Assembly: GCA_050084515.1 (NCBI GenBank)
Contig: CM114272.1
Span: 8,556,001 to 8,620,000, forward strand
From: Blasia pusilla
Taxonomy: Eukaryota; Marchantiophyta; Marchantiopsida; Blasiales
Direction of reading: 5' to 3'
Length of the DNA: 64,000 bases
Shown: positions 49,675 to 59,240 of the stretch, piece by piece
How the letters are laid out: each line of letters starts with the position of its first letter
Numbering within the stretch: position 1 is the stretch's first letter
Program-made: the position numbers and the translations under genes
The notes under the pieces: model-generated
Database searches by the model: none
The model's input: the letters and a program-made list of their open reading frames with translations, nothing else
Told to the model about the DNA's origin: nothing

Positions 49675-51097
49675 GGAGAGCGATATTGCCAAAGCCCGGA
49701 GCACTAATTGCTCCGGGCTTAGGGGCTCCCACTAATTGGGAACCCCCAAGCGCCCTAACCTACCCGTTATCTCCTAACCCACCCGCAAGTCCCTAACTAA
49801 TTGCTAACCCCAGGATTATCCCGACGTGCTCTCTCCGCCCCCGTCAATCGACCCTTCTCCGGGATACTGTGTCGACCAGACCGCCACGGATATCCGTTGT
49901 AGACATCCCCATGGTATGGTAATGTACATAAACTTACATGGGGACCATACTATGTACATGATCCCCGCTGTTTACCCATGGCCTCTGACATCGTCCAATG
50001 ACCTCGTTCCTTCCGAAGCCCTAAACCCATTCGAGCCTTTTTTTTGGGACCACTCGTGGAATGGCTTTCGAACGAAGGAAGGAATGGCTTCCTTCACATT
50101 GCACCTTCCGTTGATGGCCTTCATTCTTTGCAAGCGTTACGGGGCCTCGTGGTTCGTTGTCTCGTGCATTTCGAGTAGACGACTCGACTACACACCGGGG
50201 AATGGAAAATGGAAAGGTTAAACGTTACGTCCGACTTCTGAAGACAATTTTCGACGCATCAAGTAGACAAAATGCGAGAACGTGAGACCTAAGATGATCG
50301 CGATAAACACTCCATTTGTTGAAAGACATGGCCATCAAGATGAGGAAGTACCCGTTGTAGCATTGATCGCGAAAAGAATCGAAAGAAACACCGGAGTGCG
50401 CGGAGGGAAAGTGAGGCGGACGGGACGCAGAGTCTTTCACGAGGTTGATCCATGGCCTTTCTCAACAGCGACGCCCGGAAATACAACGACCATTAAATGC
50501 AAAGCATGGCGATGACCAGCGAGGCCAACACGGTTTGGGCGTATTGCGTTGCGGTCTTCGTCTCCAGGCCTGGAAAAAGCAATGTCACCTGCTACCCCCA
50601 GAGAAGGTAATCTGCATCCCATTGTTCATCTCCAGTCCTCCCATGGGCGCGTCTGCCAAATGCGTGGTCGAATTCATGAGGCCACGGCCTTGTTCCATCG
50701 TCCTGTCGGTATCTGCTCTTCGCTACCAATTCTAGACTGAACTTCCCTCTCCCTCACTCTGCTCCGAGAACTTCGCTCTCACAAAATTCAATTCCAGAAA
50801 GAGCCTATTCATGTATCCGATGAATACCTCATGACCGGCGGCCAGGGATCAGCGAGAAAGCTTTGAAATAGACACGATCCGTCCGTCACGAGTTGTGGCT
50901 GGAGTATTGGGCTCCAAGAATTTGCTGTGAAATCGCGCTCGGTTTGTGTCGCTCTCGCATTTAGGGAGGGGTTTGCTGTCAGATCGACATTCACTTTGCA
51001 AGTTTCTACAGGTGCGTTACTGTCACTCACCTGTCTTGCCTCTGAGCCCCTAAGCACGGAGCAATTAGTGCTCCGGGCTTTGGCAATATCGCTCTCC
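49675..51097. mobile_element. 1.4-kb TIR element carrying a copper-transporter fragment
   Basis: 52-bp terminal inverted repeats (49675-49726 and 51046-51097) differ at one base. They begin GGAGAGCGATATTGCC. Each TIR contains its own perfect hairpin, arms AGCCCGGAGCA/TGCTCCGGGCT around a 5-base loop. There is no transposase; the interior holds a broken Ctr gene. No target duplication is evident, so the superfamily is undetermined, although gene capture is typical of Pack-MULEs. A 35-bp scrap of the same TIR is at 57958-57992. Confidence 0.85.
50218..50698 (-). pseudogene. Ctr/COPT-type copper transporter, broken, inside the TIR element
   Basis: Minus strand from ATG 50698: a Met-rich N-terminus (MNSTTHLADAPMGGLEMNNG then MQITF), as in Ctr proteins before TM1. 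After a one-base shift and a TAG come WG, QVTLLFPGLETKTATQYAQ and VLASLVIAMLCI (TM1). Past another stop and shifts, TM2 reads GYFLILMAMSFN (the Met-rich pore helix) and TM3 reads GVFIAIILGLTFSHFVYLM, followed by RRKLSSEVGRNV and TAA (50218). The span would encode about 155 aa, the usual Ctr size, so the whole coding sequence appears to have been captured, apparently without introns. Ctr proteins form trimers that import Cu(I). At least three frame disruptions make it non-functional, barring sequencing indels. Confidence 0.75.
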
Positions 51098-51853
51098 GAA
51101 TGTCATAAGCAGCAAGCAAACAGCAGCAGCACGTTTGACTGATGCCATGAAACTCCGAGTCTCGATGTTGAGATACTCTTCAGCCTATGAAGATCGAAAA
51201 ACGAACTTCAATAAAAACGCTTGATGGAAAGGGCTAGCTCGACAGTGCCAGAATGAGAAAGATTGTTCAATGTTGTACGAGTCATTTCATTCTCGACTGT
51301 TACAAGAAATGACAGGTTAAGTGACGGCTGTAAGTAGAATGTGTATCAGCTGTTGTCATTGATTGGCATAAGATTTGTAGTGACTAAGACATGGCGTTCC
51401 AGCGTTGTTCTGTTCCATCTAATAAAATATCTGAGCGGGGGCGCTCCTTAGTTCAGGGTGGCCATTGTGAGTATCGTCGTGTTAGCTCGTACTTGGAGAG
51501 TGAGTGAAGACTTCTTTTCCAACAAAGAGGACTCTGAGCGATTATGCCCACCTTTCTGTATGGAATCTCATGGACTTCTTTGCCCTGGATACCATTTCTT
51601 AACACGAGGTCTCGCGAAGTGTAATGCATGAGTGGTAGAAATCAGACCGGAAGCAAATGGGTGAGTACTGAAGAAGCTTCTATTCACCTGGAAATGTGAG
51701 GGTAAGATTGTGATTATGCTTTGTTAACACTCGTGTACTTGAAAACTCTGTGGGGTAGTTCGGATCGGAGGTGAAGGATTGCTGAGAATACTGACTCGAG
51801 GAAGCAAGGCGTTGGAAGCTGGTATGTTTGGTCTATTTCTTTCTCCTTCATAG
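51098..51853. other. no gene recognised
   Basis: Between the TIR element and the second Mutator-like unit. It may hold the 5' leader of the accessory gene that follows. No TIR of element II could be located here. Confidence 0.35.
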
Positions 51854-54199
51854 CATGGATTTCTTATCGGGCCTGATGTTTGAGTACTACTCTATTGTTG
51901 AAGTGCTTATGGAGGAGGTTGTGTGGTGTCGGTTTGGCGTCGAGGTCTCGGTATATCTTCCGTCGAGTTCAATCGTGGCGACCACAAAGTATGAATCGAG
52001 TTGTGTGGGGTGTTGCTCTTGGGAGAACACATATTGGAGATACATAGAGGATGGGGAAAAGTGGATGTGCATGCTTTGTAATCGCATCCTAAAGGCCAAA
52101 AATAAAACCAAGTGCAATCAGCACTTAATTAAAAACCACCCGACTTGGACGAGGGCATTGCTAGTCCCACTAGAAAATCCGGTAGGCGCGCCAACGACCC
52201 GATGATGGGTTGTAAGAGAGAAGTGACAGATGCCAAGAGAGAGAGAGCTCCTTAGGAAATCCGGGGATGCTCGGAGGAGGGGAGGCTAAAATCAGGAGGG
52301 AGAAAATGTACAGGTTGCGTCAATTCCACTCGGAGAGGTGGTTGTCTATGCAGTGGAGTCCTCATATCCCGATACTAGGGAAGAAGCCATCACTGGTGGC
52401 TTTGATGGAGTGTAATTTGGTGAATTCCTTGCATATTCGGGATTGGGATGGCCTCCTAGACAGGAAACAATACCGTGAGTGCTTGGTGAGAGTTCATGAT
52501 TGCCAAAATAGTAACTCCATGATGGAGCATGTAGTATATGGTTGCTTGCGACCATAGATAGAGCAAGTCTACAAGGTTCTAAGGACTTGATTGGGAGGGG
52601 TAAGGGTTACTTCACACATCTGGAGATGGTTAAGAAGTTGTGGGGAGTAGTTCAAAAAGGCGACGTTGTGTCTCTACAGGAGCTACCTACCGAGTTTTTT
52701 GTCGAAAGAGAGGCACAAGTCAAGCAGAGTGTTGCGTGGATAGCACGCAAGAAACAAAATCTAATGGGTTGGCTTGAGCGAGATCAAGCCAAGTACTCTG
52801 AGTTTATGGCCAAGCAACAATATGAGGAATGGTTGGCCACTAGAGATTCCAAAAAAGCAAAAGATATTTGTGAGGAGAGAGCTGGTGCATATGTTCCAAG
52901 TCAAAGGAAACATAACAAAGACACCTGGTGTAAGAAGGGAAAATAGGGCTTGAAAGTGAGAGCAGAGGAGACGGGTGGAGACTTACATAAGTCTTGAATC
53001 GATCATGATGATTTCCAACCCTTGCCACCCCGGCGTCATCGCTTAGGCGACGACGCGGGTAAGGCTGTTAACAGTAAAGAGGCGGGTAAGGCTTCTAATT
53101 GCAAAGTACCACAGCGTTCAAAGGGCCAAAGGAAGGCCGAGACACCAAAATTGAAGGGGAAGATTGTTACAGCAGCAGCCGAGTCCCCCTGTACACGATC
53201 GAAAAGATCTCTCCCACCCCCGAGAGAGAGTGAATTGGTGGAACCCATTCCACCAAGTGGGGAGGCTCCAATGGTGGAACCCACTCCACCGCCAAGAGAG
53301 AATCAAATGGTGGAACCCATTCCACCAGGTGGGGAGGCTCCAAGGGCGGATCCCACTCCACGGCCGAGAGAGAGTCAGTTGATGGAACCCATTCCACCAG
53401 GTGGGGATTCTATCAATGCGGATGCCACTCCACCTCCGGGACTTCAGCCTAATGCGGAATTCATTCCACCAGAGGGGGGAGCCGAAAGTGTGTATGCACA
53501 GTGTCGAGGTGATACACCTGTGGAACCCATTCCACACACTCCATGTGGTGAGAATGGGGCAGCCATCCATCATGAAGGGGTTACAGACGATCCACATTTG
53601 GTCAACACAACCGGCTCTGCATTTCGCACCCCTATTCATGAAGACGTGCAGATTCCTTTTGCAAATCCGGAAATATTGGAGGATCCTGAAGATGCTGATG
53701 ATGACACCCTTATGAAGAAAAAACTATCCTCTAGAGAATTGAGAGCTTTGAAGAAAAATTTGGGCAAGACGTTGTTGAATGATATCAATGACAACATTAG
53801 AAGTGAGGTACCTAAACTTGGCACTCACTCACAAGTGACCAAGGCCAAGAACGTGAAGTCCACACGAACAGGTTTGACACCTACTGTCGAGGAGTGCAGG
53901 GAATTAGGAAAGTCGAAGTTTGAAGTCCTCCAACAAATGATGGCAACCCCCCCAACCAGGATGGCTAAACGGAAGAACAAGTACGGCCAGCTCAACCCAG
54001 GAGTGGAAAAGAAAAAGAAAAAGGTATGAATATATGTATGAGTATGCACTCTCTATGTGATTTTGTGATTATGGCAAGAGTCCTTGTTCTCTACCTCCAA
54101 TTTTGCTCTCTTATTTTACTTTCAAAATAGCTTAGCATGGATAGTAATGATATTCCTATCTCTGATTTTTTTCTCGTGTTGTCATTGCAGATAGCGTAG
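51854..54199 (+). pseudogene. accessory gene of Mutator-like element II (BED finger, repeat-rich)
   Basis: First block (to about 52205) contains a BED-type zinc finger: YWRYIEDGEKWMCMLCNRIL followed by CNQHLIKNHP, i.e. W-C-x2-C...H-x4-H. 52542-52946 is a charged helical segment with EREAQVKQSVAWIARKK and LATRDSKKAKD, colinear with the accessory gene of element I. 53022-54023 is one long open exon (334 codons). It is a basic region, then about six Pro-rich repeats of the VEPIPPGGEAP type, then SSRELRALKKNLGKTLLND and a Lys tail. A GT-AG intron (54024-54190) leads to a two-codon last exon with TAG. Stops separate the first blocks, so either introns are missing from my model or the 5' part is broken. 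The role is inferred: DNA binding with the transposase. Confidence 0.6.
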
Positions 54200-54742
54200 A
54201 TGGAGATGTTCCCATATTGGATATGGGAAGCTAGATTCCAGAGTCGTTGCCGTGTGGTTTTTTAGATACTTCTCTCACGGCAGAAGTATACCCTCGTTAG
54301 TTTTTGTCATTAGCGCTGTAGTTTTTGTACTTCTCGGACCTTACCTGAAAGTAATTTTGTACATAGGCTCTTAAAGAATCTACTACAAGGTATCTGATTG
54401 GTTCTTCACTTATACTTAAGTGACAGGCCCCATAGTAGTAGAGTTAGAAGAGGCTTACACAAGTGGAACATGCTACCACTAGGAATGCCACCACCTTGTA
54501 CAGAAAGTATTTGATTCTGAATTCAAAGTGGTGGGAGTTCACAAACTTCCATGATTTTTTTTCATACACTGCGTACGATTTGGGCAGCAAGTTCCTGAGG
54601 TTCGAGAGCAATGTAGCACGCAGATTGGAGGGCAATCCAAACGAGTAAAGTTATTCTAAGAAATTCTGTTCCTTCCCATGCTTAGGAGGAAATCATCACC
54701 GAAGCATTCCATGGGTCGATAAACCATTCGGCCCGGAGAAGC

Positions 54743-54870
54743 CATTCCACCTTTGTTGAAGCCATTCCACAAAACAGAGAAGCCATTCCATGTGAAGGGA
54801 AAGCCATTCCATGTCTATGGGAAGCCATTCCATGACAATGCAAAGCCATTCCATATGTCGGTGAAGACAT
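54743..54870 (+). repeat. ~20-bp repeat AAGCCATTCCA, six copies
   Basis: CCATTCCA recurs six times at ~20-bp spacing. In one frame this reads KPFH repeats (GKPFHVYGKPFHDNAKPFH), in another EAIP repeats. The same octamer occurs at 53245, 53317, 53389, 53527, 56510, 57199 and 57554, and inverted (TGGAATGG) at 57844 and 57996. Confidence 0.85.
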
Positions 54871-55054
54871 TCCCTTTGGTAATGGACAGGAGTAGGATCT
54901 GTTTGAAAGCGAGGAATGCAGAATGGGCACCTGCAGACTTCTTCATTCACATAAAAACCCAATACATGCCATTTGTTAAACCATGTCCAACCAGATTAGT
55001 AAATGTTTGAATAGCACCTTTTGACACTGTTCTTTCTGTCTTATTAACATACAG

Positions 55055-57022
55055 GAAACATTGATCACAGAATTGGCCTCCCGCCATGGCCACATCTTGA
55101 TATGCTTGCAAGTGGAAGCTCTTTAACAAGGAGGATATTATCCATGAACAAGATTTTTGTTCAAACTGATATTCCTCCAGGACTTATCTCAGCCAACAAG
55201 CTTTCCTGGGATAACGATCATGTAGCATACATACCTTGGGAAAGATTACATGATCTCATTCTTGGCGAGGGGCATGGCGATGGAAGGAACCCAACAACAT
55301 TCTGGAAAGGAATGTCAAGATTGGGCAAGGGCTGCTCCAGAGACATGGATGGAGGGGGTCCATTGTACACAATATACTATTGTGCATATGGCCCAACTGA
55401 TCTGCGCCAAATGCATCAGGAGATTGTGCATAGGTGCCCACTATCTTCTCCTATCCATTCACATATTTCAAACTTTGATTATTGAGGAGAGTGGATGACC
55501 ATTCAGTTAGAAATGATTTAGTGTGTTAATTTCACATCAGCTCCTTTTTTTGTGTTTACAGGTCTACTGTCCCCAAAAGTGGAAGAGGTAGTAGGCCGCG
55601 AGGACAAATCATAAGTAGAGGCGATAGTTGCAAACGTGGGTGTCAATGTCGTTTCTGATCCTTGAAATCAACACTCCTCCGCATGTTGCAAAGATCACTT
55701 ACAAAAATAGAGCTCACGTGGATAAAGCCAACAAGCCATGCCATGGAAAGGACGACAAAGCATGCATAGATACACCGAAGATGTTTGCTCCTAGGATTTC
55801 AGATGATCTAAAGAATTATGTGAAAGAGAGGCTTCGCTTGGGGGTTAAGCCCCACCAGATCCAAGCCGAGCATTCAAAGATGTTGAAAGAGCGCTCGTTG
55901 ACGGATACCAACTTTGAAGAGAGTTTGACCCGAGATGACTTTTTTTTAAAAGTATGCCAAACAGACTTTTTTTTAAAAGTATGCCAAACAGACTTTTTTT
56001 TAAAAGTATGCCAAATAGATTGCTGCCTTATTGAAGGAAAATTACAATGAAGCAGATTTGGTGAAGATTCTGGGAACAAGGTTAGGAACAAGACAGGGTG
56101 GGATGGCTCATCTCAAGCTCATAACACGACAATCGAATGAGGAATTGGAGAATGGTCCATGCCAACCTGAGATGTTTGACATGCATCCAAATGGAGGTAA
56201 ATAACAATAGTGAACATCGAGTGATGTATACAAGGTGGATCAGGTCATGTAAACTTCAGGAATCAAGGCATGTCTACTTCTAGGACCATGTCATGTTTAC
56301 GTCATGGATCAGGTAATGTATACTTCTAGGATCAGGTCTAGAACCAGGTCATGTATACTTCAAGAATCAGGTCATGTATACTTCTACATGCAGGTCATGA
56401 ATACTTCCAAGATCATAAAAATGTTAAGTATTTCAACAAGGGATTTGATATTAGTGGTGGCTCTTTGCTAAACTAATTGTTTTCCATCTCTGGTGTTGGC
56501 ACATAGACACCATTCCACCAGGATGTCGATTATCATCGGATTTGTGCAAACCCCAGTAACAAACTCCAGTATTGAAGAAATTGACAACTTGTTCTCAAGC
56601 ATACGACTTTCTGTGTTCACAATGCTCGCCTTCTTACTTTAAGCGCAAGGGCTTTGAAGGAGCCGAGCGGAAGGATCGAGTCTGCAAAAATAGCAGCTGA
56701 AAATGGGTTGACACCTCAACCAGGTAATCCATTCTCCAATTTTCAAGATGGATTCTTGAACAATAATTCCATTAGACGAGTTCAATCAAACATTGAACGT
56801 TGGTCCCGACGTAGAAGAAGATCTACAAGATCCATGACAGACCAGAATGATAGGCAAAACCCAAATTCATTCACTGACCTACCTTTATTCCCCAGAGCAA
56901 AGTCTAGAAAGACAAAGTTGGGCCCACAAGCCCAACTTGATAGAAAGCGACCATTGCCTCATCAACGTGTACAAACACATAGTGTAAGTGGAGTAGGCAG
57001 AAGAATTTTGAATATCACATGA
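55055..57022 (+). pseudogene. Mutator-like transposase of element II with catalytic core deleted
   Basis: The block 55055-55430 (YIPWERLHDLILGEG, IYYCAYGPTDLRQMH) matches the N-terminal block of the element I transposase (IPLDRFNDFLEG, YWCAYGPDDFR). Then RGDSCKRGCQCRF, a one-base shift, and HVAKITYKNRAHV, KPCHGKDDKAC and DLKNYVKERLRLGVKPHQIQ, parallel to FCHGMLDK and RYREFVERLLRAGVQPADV in element I. After LTRDDFFLKVCQ the reading passes a 27-bp triplication and resumes as IAALLKENYNEADLVKILGT, which matches the post-SWIM segment of element I (VKVLLMQGHTETDILVYLG). The DDE core, CxxH block and SWIM finger are therefore absent. A basic C-terminal exon (about 56654-57022, RWSRRRRRSTRS) follows. 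It could encode a DNA-binding derivative but not an active transposase. Confidence 0.7.
55938..56018 (+). repeat. 27-bp tandem triplication at the transposase deletion point
   Basis: Three head-to-tail copies of a 27-bp unit containing ACTTTTTTTTAAAAGTATGC (55938-55964, 55965-55991, 55992-56018; the last has one change). 27 bp keeps the frame and gives DFFLKVCQT repeats. Confidence 0.95.
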
Positions 57023-57843
57023 CATTCTATCCTTTTAGGAAGTAATGGATGAAATTTTGTAGCAGAATTTTCATGAACATTTTGGAGTTGGGACATAAAG
57101 GAGATCGAGAATTGTATTTATTCTATTATTTTTGTATTTTTTCAATATGAAGAAAGAGGTCTTCTGAATTGTCGACAGTCATCTGGATGTGATGGACACC
57201 ATTCCACGGTACATTATAATGTTCAATATATCTGTTTTTGTTCCTTGCATACTTCAGAAGTTGTCCATAATAAAATATCTTATGTGTGAGAACCACATGT
57301 CATCTTAACTCAGGATACGATTCTTAGGTTACCATTGTATGTGAATGTCATCCTCCATGCAGAACTACCTCACGGAACTTCACCATTCTCTGTTCCTTCC
57401 TTCGGGGATTTTAAGCTACTCTGAAACCACCTATTCTGTGTGGTGAACACAATGCCATAAATCCTGAAAATCATTCAAAACAATGCATGTGGCATGGTTT
57501 CCAATCCCGAATTACCTTCCAATAGTGGGCAATAATCCACTTCCCGAGGACACCATTCCACTTCATCTTTGAGGGATTAAAGCAGGATTCCATATGCAAT
57601 GAAATTGATTCTCAAAGTTACCTATCCAAAAGGAAATGATCCAGCAGATACAAGTGTAACAACATTTCTACTTATGTATGTTCAATAATAAATGGTGTGA
57701 AGTTGTAAAGATAATAAGGTTTTCGGGCCTTGGAGCCAATCTCTTCGCTTCATCAAAGCTACGGACCAATAGGAGTTGAGCAGAGTAGCAACGTTAACGT
57801 AAACTATAGGTCGTGGAAAGGACCCTAGCCAGGATAAGGAATG
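57023..57843. other. 3' flank of element II
   Basis: Non-coding, with GGACACCATTCCA at 57194 and 57549, the same motif as inside the element. No inverted terminal repeat could be paired with the left side. Confidence 0.4.
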
Positions 57844-58111
57844 TGGAATGGTTCTTTGTAGGATTAATGCGAACGCATTCGCTCGAGTGTCGAGCAAAAA
57901 CAAATCCTGGCGAAAAAAAACGAGGACGCAAATAGAAGCGCATAATAGGCGCACCGCGGAGAGCGATATTGCCAAAGCCCGAGCACTAATTGGTTTGGAA
58001 TGGTTGTTGTAGGATGAATGCAGAACGCATTCCGCTCGAGTGTCAGGCAAAAACAAATCCTGGCCGAAAAAACGAGGACGCAAATAGAAGCGCATAATAG
58101 GCGCGCCGCGG
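57844..58111. repeat. 116-bp direct duplication flanking a 35-bp TIR scrap
   Basis: 57844-57959 and 57996-58111 are direct repeats beginning TGGAATGG and ending GCG(C)(A/G)CCGCGG, differing by a handful of substitutions and single-base indels. Between them, 57958-57992 is GGAGAGCGATATTGCCAAAG..., the terminus of the element at 49675-51097, lacking one base. Confidence 0.9.
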
Positions 58112-59098
58112 CGTTGGCAAATCTCTACCGAAAAAACTCAATGTGGGGATGTGGATGTTTCTTCTGGGACGGTGTGATGCATATGAAGAAGAACCTGCAA
58201 AAATATAGGGCCCGTAGATGGAAGGAAGAACCATGGTCAGTTAACATTCTTCCATCAGAAGCTGAATAATACGGTGCGAAGCATGAGCTGAAAAACGTTG
58301 CTAAAGAACCTGAGTTACAGCCGGATTGTTGCCCATGTCCGAGCCTCAAATTTGAAATCGATTGAGCTCCTCGTCGAAATCTGCAAAGTGGAGAGAATGG
58401 ATAGAGAATGCCAGCGTGGAGGGTCGTTGCAAACACTTTTGATTCAAACAGAGGAGCTGCAATGCAAATCCGCTGCAAGCAAGGGTGCAGGAAACATACG
58501 CAAATCCGCTGCAAGCAAGGGTGCGGAAAACATCCAAGGTGAGCATCCAAGGTGAGCAAAAAAATCTTAGCAGAATCAGAACTACCTCGATGAATCACGT
58601 GAGCAAACAAGAACGTTGATGGAGAGCGACCATGTACGAGCAGCGATAGGGATGAGCACATGGTGGCGACAAGCAGAAACGAGGTGGCCAGCAAATACCC
58701 TGTCCCAGCGTCCCCGAACCTTTTTAAACCTTTCAAATTTGAATTCTGCCACACATGATGATGGAGGCAAGGGCATGATCCAAGATCAACCATGATGGAT
58801 GCATGTAGATGCATTCCGTAGTCATGACCATGGTAAATGACGGAATTGGGAATCGCCGTTCGGATATCGGAGGCAAGCCTAAACCCGCTTCTAGGTATAG
58901 CCTAAACGCGCTTAAAGCTAACCCATCTACGGCTTAAGCTAACCCGCGCGAGGGAACGGAACCCGTCCATGTAGGGCGACCGGGGCTGCAATCAATGCTA
59001 CGGGCTTTGGGGCTCCTCTCGGACGGATCTACCACTCGTTAGGGGGAATGCCCCCTTCTTCCTTTTCTGGTCGTGTTGTGGCCTTCAGGTTTTGACTC
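58112..59098. other. no gene recognised; minor repeats and a transposon-end-like motif
   Basis: A 40-bp imperfect tandem repeat (AAATCCGCTGCAAGCAAGGG) occurs at about 58466-58530. TTAAAGCTAACCC and TTAAGCTAACCC at 58912-58947 resemble the TIR core of Mutator-like element I and may be a solo end. The long minus-strand frame at 58814-58125 has no recognisable content. Confidence 0.4.
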
Positions 59099-59240
59099 TT
59101 TGAGTCCCCCTCTTTTGTACTTCCTATGGGTTTTCCATCACTCGTTTTTATCGAAGTGCATCTTTGTCCTTTGAGTCCCCCTCTTTTGTACTTCCGATGG
59201 GTTTTCCATCACTCGTTTTTATCGAAGTGCATCTTTGTCC
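59099..59240. repeat. 71-bp tandem duplication
   Basis: 59099-59169 and 59170-59240 differ at one base. The unit starts TTTGAGTCCCCCTCTTTTGT and contains GATGGGTTTTCCATCACTCG. A diverged single copy lies at about 25105-25150. Confidence 0.95.

Noticed and set aside
27172-50698. A functional copper cluster (stellacyanin-like gene plus Ctr sequence)
   Set aside because: The Ctr sequence is broken, lies 22 kb away and sits inside a mobile element; co-occurrence is most likely chance.
53118-53639. 173-codon minus-strand frame with WNGFHxxxLS repeats
   Set aside because: Antisense shadow of the VEPIPP repeats in the plus-strand accessory gene, whose exon and splice structure are better supported.
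51097-57959. The TIR motifs at 51.1 and 57.96 kb as the two ends of element II
   Set aside because: Their orientation is wrong: the 51.1-kb copy is the right end of the 49.7-kb element and the 57.96-kb copy faces the same way as the 49.7-kb left end, so they point away from the interval.
58125-58814. 229-codon minus-strand frame rich in Cys, His, Leu and Ser
   Set aside because: No motif, overlaps repeats (58466-58530), and runs into the duplicated unit; probably chance.
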